NCBI GenBank assembly: GCA_003049465.1
Contig: PYSS01000035.1
Location: forward strand, 258,306-284,614
Direction: 5' to 3'
DNA from: Magnaporthiopsis rhizophila
Lineage: Eukaryota > Ascomycota > Sordariomycetes > Magnaporthales > Magnaporthaceae
Length of the DNA: 26,309 bases
Part shown: positions 9,131-18,070 of the stretch, in pieces
Position numbering within the stretch: the first letter of the stretch is position 1
How the letters are laid out: every line of letters starts with the position of its first letter
Translations under genes and position numbers: made by a program
Notes under the pieces: model-generated
Told to the model about the DNA's origin: nothing
The model's database searches: none
What the model saw: only the letters and a program-made list of their open reading frames with translations

Positions 9131-9150
9131 TTGCTACTTGAGAGATTCTG

Positions 9151-9784
9151 CTGCTGGTGAACAAAAAACCGTGTCAACGCAACAAATCCAGTACGAAACC
9201 TGCGGACTCTGATAGCGCAGTGGATGTCAGTATATCAGCGCAAGGTTCAGAGGTACTTCACGAAGTATTGAAGAATTACGAGACAGTGTGGAGGGCTTGG
9301 ATGGAGGGGGATGGATGAGTGCGTAGGAAAAAAAAAAAAAGGAAGTAAGGATAAGAGCAAGAGTGCCAAGGATAATCCGAGCTTGACCGCGACATCCAGA
9401 GGCTAGCCAGACCGAGAGGAAGCTGCCGGTAGCAGAGAATGTTTGCTTGGGTAACTGGGTAGGCGGAGGACGACTTGGATGTCCCTAGGTAACGGCGATG
9501 GCCGGGACAGAGAGTGGGAGAGAGATAGTAGAATCGAGAGTACTAGGTAGTGATGGCAAGAGAGACCATGGGGTGATATGGTATCGACAAGTGGGAGGTG
9601 TGGTGGTAGGCGGCGTCGATAGATGCGGTGATGAAGGCGGGCAGCAGAAGAACGCGACGCGGGAGACGAGCAGCAATGGCGGCACTGTAATCCCTTTGTT
9701 TGCGCCGAGTTGCGAATCCACTGCAGCTTCGTGATACATTCAAAGAGGAGAGGATGCGCGAAGGGAACATGCACGTGTACTTAC
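9151..9784 (-). other. candidate ~630-nt first intron in the helicase 5' leader
   Basis: A GTAAGT donor lies at 9784-9779 on the minus strand, just after a short segment that follows a CT-rich block. Possible acceptors (CACCAG, then CAGCAG) end at 9154 or 9151, immediately upstream of a short exon that ends at the next GTAAGT donor (9130). The interior has no supported gene. Together these suggest a long untranslated first intron, as known for some heavily regulated fungal housekeeping genes. Confidence 0.4.
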
Positions 9785-9920
9785 CTGTGCTGGCGATGAT
9801 CCTGGCGAAAGAGAGAGACCTGGATCAAACGTGGTTGCGTTGTCGCGTTGGAGATGGAAAAGAGAGGAGCGTGAAGAAAATTTTTGGAGTGGGAGAAAGG
9901 GGAGAGGGCAGTGGCGGGTC
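9785..9920 (-). promoter_or_regulatory. probable helicase promoter and transcription start zone
   Basis: Read on the minus strand there is a CT-rich stretch around 9915-9850, followed by a CAACGCGACAACGCAACC segment near 9843-9826. This is the CT-block-then-CAA arrangement commonly seen at fungal transcription starts. It would precede the first leader exon, which ends at 9785. Confidence 0.35.
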
Positions 9921-10997
9921 CTTTAAACAGCAGACGGAAGGAACGCGTCCAGACGGGAGACAGGGAAGGTGGGGGGGACGAGGGAAGGAGTCACCCCAGC
10001 GCAAGAGACACGCTTCCACGGCCGACCACGCGCCTTCTCTTGCCTTCCATAGAGCACACCCGGTGAGGCCCGGAGAGACTTGCAGTGACCCCATGTCGAG
10101 CTATTAAAAGCACCGAGGATCCACAAGGTGCCTCGTTGCTGGTCAGTATCTAAGGTAGCCTTATTACGGCGGCAAAAGACTCAAGCTGGCGGGCCAGAAG
10201 CACCGGGAGGCGACTGGAGAACGCACGTAAGGCAGGAGGGAGCGTGTCAGACGGCAGCTAGGCCCATAAAGCACAGGCATCGCGACAAGTGGTAGGCCAT
10301 ACGGTGCTCCATGGAGGAGGATTCCTGCGAAGCTCGTCCTAGGGAAGCCCGACGGAAGACAGTCCAAGTGACGGGCGTTTGCTACTATCTGCCCCGCGAC
10401 GTGGCTGCCAAGACAGGCGTCCTGACCATACGAACACTTACTTAGCTCGGGGAAAGCCGACCACTGGCCGGCCGTGGCCGCCCGTGCAACTTGGAGGACT
10501 CCATCATGACAAACAAGCGGCGCTGAAAGGATAAAGGCCGGTCGCCCGAGGGTGGACAGTATGCTTGAAAGGCTCGGAGGGAACACGTGGGCACGTGGGG
10601 TGTGGGAGGAGGGGGGTGGGCAAAAGAGGCCTTGATAGACAGACACCTAGGTCCATTGTGCTTTTGATATCAGGCTGGGTGCGCATGGGCCACCACGCCG
10701 TTGACCTCAACAGCGCAGTCAGGCCGCTTGTTCGAGCCATCTGCTTCTCGAAATCTCTATGGCTACGTGGAACACAGCATGAGAACGGGGAGTTGCATTT
10801 GTCGGTCTGGCGTGGTAGAAATGTAGCATACCTGGCTGGTTTCAGGTGTCCTGCATTCTGCGCCTTGGAGCTGGGAGGCAGAAAAATGTCCTGATGGCAG
10901 AGAAAAAAGTGTGGGAGAAAGTGGGGGCGAGAGGTAAGAGTTGATATGCCTCAAGACAACTCCCTCTAGCCGTACCCTCGCTTCCACCACAACTGGG
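9921..10997. other. intergenic region between helicase promoter and IPI1 3' end
   Basis: About 1.1 kb without a convincing gene. Open frames on both strands are short and show no domain or splice pattern that would build a protein. It includes a CCTAGG-type motif (10644-10652) and presumably the 3' UTR of the IPI1 gene near 10900-10997. Confidence 0.5.
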
Positions 10998-12244
10998 CTA
11001 TGATGCAATGTCGTAACCCTCCATCCCATCCTTAACCGTTTGATCCAATACAGCGGCCGCTCGGCCAACAGCGCCTCCTTCCTTCTTGGCCTCCTCGAGT
11101 CCTTTGGTCACGACGGCCTGCCACCTGGCCGAGAAGACGCGTTGACGATCTTCCCGGTCGGCGTACATCTCGCCGTCCGCGTCCCTGGGAGCGCCGAAGA
11201 GATTGAGATGCCCAAAGGGGTTCGAACCCCGCGGGAGCCGGTACAAGCTGTCCCAGTAAGCACGCGGACCCGGTGAGGTCGATAACACCTCGGGTCGGAG
11301 GCCAATCTCGAGGAACTTGGCTAACGCTAGAAGCTGTCGCGCATAGGATTGTCCGCCCTTGGCCGCGCCAAAGGTGCTCTTGGGAGCCGAGGTCCAGCCC
11401 TTTGTCGTCGTCGACATCGCCTTAGACGCAGAAGACGCAGGGTTGCCTGCAGAGGCGGCAGCAGCAGCAACAGCCGCGATGCTGCTCCAGCCGAGCATGG
11501 CGGCAAAGACGTTGAGGGTCTTCATCCAGCCGCCGGCACAAGACACAACCTCGCCGCCCGCGGTGTCGAGCAGCCACTCCATGACACCTAACGAGTCGTT
11601 ACGCACATCGGCCGACAGATGCGTCATGCCGGCGCGAACGTACATGAGGATCCTCTCGGCCTGTGGCGCCACGTCGGCGCGCGGCAGGGCCTGGAGGAGC
11701 TTGAGAAGCTGAGTGCGGACGCCCGAGCATGTGTCCGAGACCAGCGGGAGGAGCCGGGCCAGGACGCCAGGCGAGCCCACGGGGTTGTTGGGCGGCCTGG
11801 TCGACAACTGGCCGGTCAGGAACGCCAGGGCATCGCGGCGCTGGTTCTCTGAGCGCGAAGACGAGGCCAAAGACAGATTGTGCTTGAACTGCTCCGCTGG
11901 GTTCGGCCCGTCAACGGTTATAGACTGCTGGGCGACGACGATGGCTACGAGGGTGCTGTCAGTCGGCTGGAGACTCTTGCGGAGGTCCTAGGTAGATGCG
12001 GCCTGAGAGAGTGATTCCGAGCTGCCAGGACTACAATATTTACCCTTTGATTTGAAGCTCGTGTCGGTAAAGCTGGCAGGCTTCTCCTTCGCCTTGCCGA
12101 CTTTCAGTTTGGTTTTCTACGATACGATCGTGGGATTAGCCATCAGGGGTTCTCTCCACCAACACCAGGTTTGCTAGACGCCAGCATCGCGAGTACCTGA
12201 AAGTCCTTCTTCTTCTCCTTCTTCTTCCGAGTGCTCGACCCCAT
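10998..12244 (-). CDS. IPI1: Ipi1/TEX10-type pre-rRNA processing protein, 3 exons
   Basis: Subunit of the nuclear Rix1 (Rix1-Ipi1-Ipi3) complex, which acts on pre-60S particles and is needed for ITS2 removal. I infer exons 12244-12197, 12116-12044 and 11944-10998, giving 355 residues, close to yeast Ipi1. The start reads MGSSTRKKKEKKKDFQ, a lysine-rich NLS-like N-terminus. It continues through KTKLKVGKAKEKPASFTDTS, and after the second splice AIVVAQQSI leads into the conserved Ipi1 region. There DALAFLTGQL, VRTQLLKLLQAL and LSADVRNDSLGVMEWLL give a HEAT/armadillo-like helical character. Introns are 80 and 99 nt with GTACTC and GTAAAT donors and TAG acceptors; both junctions keep frame. The intron 1 donor is non-consensus. 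An antisense open frame is a shadow. The gene is divergent from the Roadblock gene. Confidence 0.88.
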
Positions 12245-12646
12245 CGTGGTATCATAGGCAGTCGACAAGGCGGCTGCACTTGCTTCAACGGTTAGGGCAA
12301 CGGGAGAGCTCTACAAACGGCAGGGGTAAGTTTCGCCTAGCAGGTGCCGTCGCAAACTCGACGTGAATCCAGCGCAGACTGGAAATTTTGGCGGTGAAAC
12401 AAAGTGGGGCCGTGGCAGAATTTCTAGCGGGCACCGGACCCAGCTCAGGGGCAGCGGCAGCACAGGGGATGCTGCCGTTTCCTGCGGGGAGCTCCAGGTT
12501 GATTGCGGCGGACGCCAGCACTCGGTCGCTTTAACAAACGAGAGCTACGTACACGCACCACTACGAGCACGGCGACGGCGCAACCCGTCCAGGCGAAACC
12601 TGCAAACGACGCTGCCTACCTACCTCCCAGACCGAGGGCCCCCAGC
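12245..12646. promoter_or_regulatory. shared divergent promoter region (IPI1 / Roadblock)
   Basis: The two start codons are 402 bp apart on opposite strands, so both promoters must lie here or overlap. No TATA box stands out. An upstream in-frame extension of the Roadblock frame exists from 12503 but translates to unlike sequence, so I treat it as leader. Open frames on the IPI1 side are likewise unsupported. Confidence 0.5.
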
Positions 12647-13174
12647 ATGGCCGACTTCCGGAGCTCTGTAAGCAACCAGCCGTCGGGAGGCGCCGACGGT
12701 GGCATGGACGGCCTGGAGGAGACTCTGGGGCGGCTGGCCAAGAAGCCGGGTGTTAAGGCCACCATCGTGCTGGACCGCACGTCGGGTGCCGTCCTCAAGA
12801 CCAGCGGCGAGATCTCGTCCATCAGGACGTCCCGGAGTGATCCTCTGGTCACCTCGTCCTTTTCGAGCGAGAACGGGTCATCCTCGGCTGGGGAGCCCCA
12901 GGGCGCAGAGCAGCTGGCCGCCATGGTCTGGAACTTCATCAGCGCAGCCGGCGCGCTGGTGCGCGATCTGGACTCCGAGGTGCGTGCGTCTGCACATGCG
13001 GCGCGGCACATCCTTCAACACCTCATCAAAACCCGTGCACTAATTCCTACTACCGTCCCAACACAACAGGACGAGCTCAGGCTACTGCGACTACGAACGA
13101 AGAACCAAGAACTTGTCATCGTTCCCGATCCAAAGTACCTCCTGATCGTTATCCACGACACGCCGGCAGCTTGA
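12647..13174 (+). CDS. Roadblock/LC7 domain protein (dynein light chain Roadblock-like)
   Basis: Small Roadblock/LC7 fold protein. Family members are dynein light chains or Ragulator/GTPase-regulating scaffolds. Exons 12647-12979 and 13070-13174 give 145 residues. Residues 21-55 (LEETLGRLAKKPGVKATIVL, then DRTSGAVLKTSG) form the first helix and strands. AEQLAAMVWNFISAAGALVRDLD (about 88-109) is the long central helix, and after the splice DELRLLRLRTKNQELVIVPD with KYLLIVIHD forms the terminal strands. A Ser-rich loop at 63-85 is longer than in animal Roadblock. The intron (12980-13069, GTGCGT...CAG, branch CTAAT) is supported because it joins LDSE directly to DELRLL. The ATG at 12647 is chosen because homology-like sequence begins soon after it. 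Whether it serves dynein or a Rag-type complex cannot be told. Confidence 0.85.
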   Translation: MADFRSSVSNQPSGGADGGMDGLEETLGRLAKKPGVKATIVLDRTSGAVLKTSGEISSIRTSRSDPLVTSSFSSENGSSSAGEPQGAEQLAAMVWNFISAAGALVRDLDSEVRASAHAARHILQHLIKTRALIPTTVPTQQDELRLLRLRTKNQELVIVPDPKYLLIVIHDTPAA

Positions 13175-13934
13175 CCGACCTACCAGCAAGCTACCTACCT
13201 GGCTCGACGCGTCGAGACAGAAACGCGCTCCTTTGCTCATAACTGCCGCGTCGAATTCCTCAGTCGGAATCTGTCCTCAGCCACCGCCAACCTCGAACAC
13301 GGAGATGATGATGAGACTGGCTGGTGACGTGTCATTGGAGGAAGAGCGCAGGAGGAACAGAAAGAAAAGACAAAACAGCACAAAAACAAAATGATACCCC
13401 CGAGATTACGGTGCTCCCAACGGCAAGCGGTTGATTAGGGCCCCTGAGTCTTACATGGCTTCGCTGGTACAACGAGTTGTACTATGGATCAATATTGCAT
13501 GCAGGAGCCAACCACACCCTTCCTGTAAGCAAAGCAAAAATTCCCGAAATATCAAGTCCCGGACCCGGCCATGGGGGAGCAGAGCCTGGTGTGTGACCTG
13601 CACCCGCCCGACGCGAGATGCAAGTTGCCTTGAGGACGCCCGCGCGTGTGGTGACTCTCCCGAGAAAATAAGTCATCTCCGCCATTTTGTTCGGAACGAT
13701 CCCCGACGTAGCAACAGAGGCGGATGGGGCAGAACCGGGGGGAGGGTTACGTACGGCAAGGCTGTGTGGACGGATGCGACTTCTGGCGGGCACGCTAGCT
13801 GTAGCTGCGCGGCGAGATGTTCAGCCTATCTCTTGGGGAAATTGGGAAGTTTCTCGCGGTGATCAAAATTCCCGACAACGTGGATTTGATTTCCCGAGCC
13901 AGGCCGATGCCACCTTGCAGCCGGCGCGTCGTCG

Positions 13935-13956
13935 GCACACACATAAGAGTGTGTGC
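13935..13956. repeat. perfect 8-bp stem hairpin
   Basis: GCACACAC and GTGTGTGC are exact reverse complements around a 6-nt ATAAGA loop. It is isolated in a gene-free stretch; no adjacent T tract or gene end makes it a terminator. Confidence 0.5.
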
Positions 13957-14772
13957 GGGAGCGGGCCAAAGGAAGCAAGCGCATTCGTGCCGCCCGATGC
14001 ATAACATGAGATTAGGCTGTTATTTCCATGTCCCCTCCAAGAGAGCCTCCCTCAAATCGGTGCGAAAAGGTGGCGACCAAACCGCATGGGGGAATATATT
14101 GGATTGCGATGAACTCTAGTATGCACCCAAGCATTTCCCAAACGGAATATGCGCGAAATCTCCAGCGGCTTCTAGCAGAATAGAGTCCTTTTTCCCTGCG
14201 GAAAGTTAGTCGGGAAGCTCGCCAAGGCCAAGGCATTGTTGTCGTTACAAGATGGGGCGTTGTCGGGATAGGTGTGTGTTTTCGACTCTTTTTGCCTGAT
14301 ATGGAACACTCAGCCAGGGATCGCTTTTCACTCTCCAACGTGAGGAGTCCGGTAGTATTTTTGCCCCCATCGTGCGGCAAAGGATTGAAGCTTTTCTATT
14401 CCCCGCCAAGGTGCGTTGACATCTCGCTACCATTTTAAGTCCACCTATACATAGACGCTTTGTGCCATGGCAAAGTTAAATAAAAGAGAAGACAAAAAAT
14501 GGTGGACCTGGTGGTGTGCATATTATTGTTCCGTCCAAGGCGGCATGGAAAATCAAACCACATGCGTCCACCTGCATCAAGAGGCTGCAGCTGCAGATTA
14601 GAAGCGCCCACCAAGCCCACCAGGAAGCCCACCCACACCACACACATCCAACTGCCCTCGCCCTTTGGGATTGCGTCAGATTTTAGAGCAGGACAGACTA
14701 CCTGGCACCTTGGCAAAACATGGAGGCCAGGCCAGGCCCAGACCGACAAAACAAAACGGAACACGCAAGCAA

Positions 14773-14775
<3 letters not shown>

Positions 14776-14814
<39 letters not shown>
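14776..14814. repeat. (CA)n microsatellite, about 19 units
   Basis: An uninterrupted 39-bp run of alternating C and A on the + strand. Open frames through it read only Thr-His or Cys-Val alternation and are not genes. Confidence 0.95.
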
Positions 14815-14816
<2 letters not shown>

Positions 14817-16454
14817 CCTTTATTTAGCTCATCATCCTGCATTCTGCATTGTTGGATTGCTGCTGAACGCCGATTCATCCCTGTCCTTCCTCCTCCTCAT
14901 CCTGCTGGCTGAAAGAGCTGCACGTCCAAACGAGCCAATCTGCACAGTCCCATACATGTCCAGCTTCTGGTTCCGAAACAATTAGCAGGCAGCATCCGAT
15001 CCAGTCAGGACGGGGCATCCCGTCCGTCCGTCCGGGTGTTGCGGTGCATGATGCGCGGCCGGACTGGCATCGGGCATTGGAAGCGAGCGGGCCCCGACGT
15101 TCTTTTTTGTCCTCCCACTTCTCCTGGGTTATGTTCTCTTTGCTCTTATTCCTTCTGGAGACTCTGCTGCATGTTTAATTAGAGATTCTTGATGTGGATG
15201 CAAGCAGGTTTTTCTTGTCGTGTTGTTTCCATGTTTTTGTTTTTCCCTACACCTTCGTAATGGTGGGGGGTGGATACCGATGAGTGTGGTCCGCTCCCGT
15301 TTCCCCATTGAAAGTGGTAGCCAAAACGGCACCCCCCGGTCGGGGCAAGCTTCTGGCTCCCGTCCTCCATCTGCGACTGTGATATGCGAATGATAATGCC
15401 ATATGGGAGGTTATTTGGGATGATTTTGGGTATTGCTACGTCCGAGACAGGCCCAACCCAACCCGAAGGCAGGCAGGCAGGCCAGGTGGGTACGTACCTA
15501 CGAGGCCTGTTGCCGCTGGTCGGCGAAAAAAGGGTGAGGCTTCCCGGCGACCTGGGGACCTGGGTAAGCACACATCATACACATACGTCAAAGGCTGGCT
15601 TCGGAAAGCTCCGTAATCTCTCTCGGGACTAGTGTTTCTTATCTCTACCTCTGGAGTCTTACCTGGGGCAGTGGAAGCAGCAGGCTGGCTGGCTGCCAAT
15701 GCCGCAGCCCTCCCAAGCAGGGTATGTTTGCCCACCAGGGCGTCCCAATAGGTAGGTACCTAGGTCGGTACAGTAGGTCCGTAGCCGCGAGGTATACATG
15801 GTTGGTGCTCCCCTCGCATGTTGGCGTCGTGACGTGCAGTTGCTGTACCTTGGCTCGCTACCCGTCATTATGTATTGGGCACCCTTTCCTCTTGCCACTC
15901 GTTCCCTCGTTCCTCTTTTTCCGATGGCAACTTGTGTTATCTATTGCCAGGTCTCCTCTCTTTCCCCCAGCCTTAGTTCTTGTCCGTCCTGGCTTTTTTT
16001 TTCTTCTCTGCTCCATCAGCGAAGGCCCTAACACGCCATTTTGCTGCCCCGTCATTGTTCTAACGGGACCCCGGTCCGAACGACGGGAACCGACGACGAC
16101 TACCGATCCGCCAGTACCGTCTTGCGCCGCCTGTTTTCATTCCCGCTGGGTTTTCCCGGTATTACTACGAATCCAAAGGGACCCAAAAGAAATAAAGACT
16201 ACCTATTCGACGGGAGAAAGACCCGAGAAGGAAGCAAAAGAAGCGGCCAGACTCGATTGATGGTGCAGTGCAGCATCCTACCTGCTGCACTAAACGGATG
16301 GGTGTGCACGATTCGGGTGCATGGAGAGTGCATGGGAGTCTGCGGGCGTGCGTGTGACTGACGAAGCGATCCTTTGTGGGGACCCGCCCTATAGAATAGG
16401 CAGAGGAAAAGCGCGAGAAAGGAAGCAGGGAGGAAGCAGCAAACGCGAGGAAGG

Positions 16455-17036
16455 ATGCCGTCATTCTCCCTGCTTCGCCGGTCGGCCAAAGACAAAGACC
16501 GTCTGCCAGCGGATCAACAAGCGCAACAGAGACAGGCGAACAGGGGTGGAATCGGCGGCGGCTGGGTTGCATCATGGACAAGACACGAGGCGGCAGACCC
16601 GGACGGCGGCGACAAGGCCAGAACCATCGACGACGTCAGCGGAAACGGCAGCAGCACCGGTAACGGCAGCAACGGCAACGACGACAACGACAGCAGGCGC
16701 GGGACGAGCTCCAAGCGGGAGCTGCTCCACGGGTTGATCAACCGGTCCATCCGCGGTCGAGGCCGACTGCTGGTCTCAACTGCGTCAAGCTCGCCGTCAG
16801 CTGGCGCGTCGAACCCACCAACAACGGCAACAGCGGGCCCAGTGGCGGCAGCTCCTGCCCCTCCACCCTCGAGCATGAGCTCCTGGCTGGGGAGGCCCTG
16901 CGCCGTTGAGCCGGCAGCAGCAGCACAAGCAGGGCACAGGCCACCCACCAGGGTCGGCGACACGGCCGGCCTCTTGGTGCTCGCGGTACGTGCACGCAAT
17001 CTTCGGTTACCCATCACCTGCAGCAAGCGCTATTGA
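16455..17036 (+). CDS. uncertain ORF, possible upstream exon of a Ser/Gly-rich protein
   Basis: This ATG-initiated open frame of 193 codons starts MPSFSLLRRSAKDKDRLP and continues through Gln-, Asn-, Ser- and Ala/Pro-rich low-complexity sequence. I recognise no domain. A GTACGT donor-like site occurs at 16986, and the following frame reads a His/Gly/Ser-rich stretch to about 17160, but joining them needs a 38-nt intron, which is too short to trust. It might be a 5' exon of the large unknown protein starting near 18 kb, an independent gene, or noise. Against a link, a promoter-like CT block lies between them. Confidence 0.25.
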   Translation: MPSFSLLRRSAKDKDRLPADQQAQQRQANRGGIGGGWVASWTRHEAADPDGGDKARTIDDVSGNGSSTGNGSNGNDDNDSRRGTSSKRELLHGLINRSIRGRGRLLVSTASSSPSAGASNPPTTATAGPVAAAPAPPPSSMSSWLGRPCAVEPAAAAQAGHRPPTRVGDTAGLLVLAVRARNLRLPITCSKRY

Positions 17037-17429
17037 CGTCGACGAACGGGCATGGCATGGCTGCCCATGGCACTCATGGCCACAAGAGTCGTGAAAGCCC
17101 ATCCTCCCACCACCCCTACATCTCTAGCCCCAAGCCCCGGCCAGCCGGCCATTTCTTTTTCTGTCATGGCACTGCCGCCCCCGCCCCAGATGCAATTCCG
17201 ATTGACACCCACCGACCCCTGTCCTCCGCACTTTGCCATCGTCTGAGGCGGGGGATCCACTCTTCAGTTGGCACACTCGCTCTTGCCCCTTTCGCCCTTC
17301 CCCTCCCCTCAGACCACCACCTCCAGCCGAGAGCCATTGAAGGCCCGTGGACAGCGCGTGATCATTATGGGTTATGTTCCTGCATCGTATGAGGGCGTCG
17401 GACAGTAGCGCCCAGAGCCCAGGAGCCCA
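17037..17429. other. stretch between the uncertain ORF and the CT-rich promoter block
   Basis: No gene is supported. An open + strand frame runs to 17392 and reads His/Ser/Pro-rich sequence up to about 17160, then loses any coding character. A GTATGA sequence at 17387 could be a donor, but no partner acceptor is convincing. Confidence 0.4.
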
Positions 17430-17614
17430 GGAGCCTAGAACCCATTGCTACCTCCTCTTTCCCCGTCCCCTTCCATCTCGTCCCCATTGACTCAACATTT
17501 CCAATTCCTTTCTCTTTGTCCTGTTCTGTTTGCTCTGTCTGTGTTTTGTCTACCTAAAACCAACAACCACTGTTGCTTCTGCACTATCTTAAAAACCTCA
17601 CTTTGGACACTTGC
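17430..17614 (+). promoter_or_regulatory. CT-rich promoter/transcription-start zone of the large unknown gene
   Basis: A long pyrimidine block (about 17445-17545) is followed by CTACCTAAAACCAACAACC near 17550. This CT-block then CAA-rich start arrangement is typical of filamentous fungal promoters. It lies 455-625 bp upstream of the first in-frame ATG of the downstream protein after the stop at 17873. Confidence 0.4.
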
Positions 17615-17875
17615 ATGTCGCATGTGCCATTGATCGTCCCTGCTCGCTGCCTTCGCCAGGAGTTGCCACCTTGTCCATCACCACGCCGTCAAGTCGTCGG
17701 CGCCTGCAACTGCATCGAGTGTGCAGCTGCGTTTATGCCTTCTCCTTCTCTTGACCCGCCTGGCCATCTTGTCCGCCTCGGGTCGAGCCGTCCTCGTCGA
17801 CTGGATATAGTCCCACCGTTCCCGCTTTCAGGGCCCAGGAAGCTGACATTTGGAGCCCTCGTCCCGCCCGCTTAA
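17615..17875 (+). other. 86-codon upstream open frame in phase with the main protein, ended by one TAA
   Basis: ATG at 17615 opens an 86-codon frame that stops at TAA 17873-17875. The same frame then stays open from 17876 into the main coding sequence. The peptide begins MSHVPLIVPARCLRQ; another in-frame ATG occurs within it at about 17735. It has no recognised domain. It may be an upstream ORF that limits translation, or part of a 5' exon if an unrecognised intron removes the stop. Confidence 0.35.
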
Positions 17876-18070
17876 AAGTCCCCAACTTCCTCGTCAGTAA
17901 CGACGACGATCACGACGACGGCGACGACGACGACAACAACATCGAGCCCGCCTTTCAGCCCGCGATCTGCTTTCAACCCAAACAAACCATTGCCATCTCC
18001 CCCACCACCGGGTGCCGAGGAAGCCGCCAAGCCGCCCCCGAAGAAGCCGGTGCTGAAGCTTGCACGCATC

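Larger units (their letters stand above)
13175..16454. other. 3.3-kb gene-poor intergenic region
   Basis: No gene is supported. The open frames are short, overlap on both strands, and cross simple repeats. Contents that stand out are an 8-bp perfect hairpin (13935-13956), a (CA)n tract (14776-14814), GCAG/GGCA tetranucleotide repetition near 15468-15486, CCTAGGTA-like motifs near 15751, and a pyrimidine-rich block at about 15880-16020 that could be a promoter or leader for something starting near 16.4 kb. Confidence 0.5.

Noticed and set aside
11216..11232. GGTTCGAACCCC, resembling a tRNA B box or T arm
   Set aside because: It lies inside the IPI1 coding exon (residues RGSNPFG), and no acceptor, D or anticodon arms surround it.
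14435..14878. Open frames through the (CA)n tract
   Set aside because: They consist largely of alternating Cys-Val or Thr-His from the repeat, with no domain on either side.
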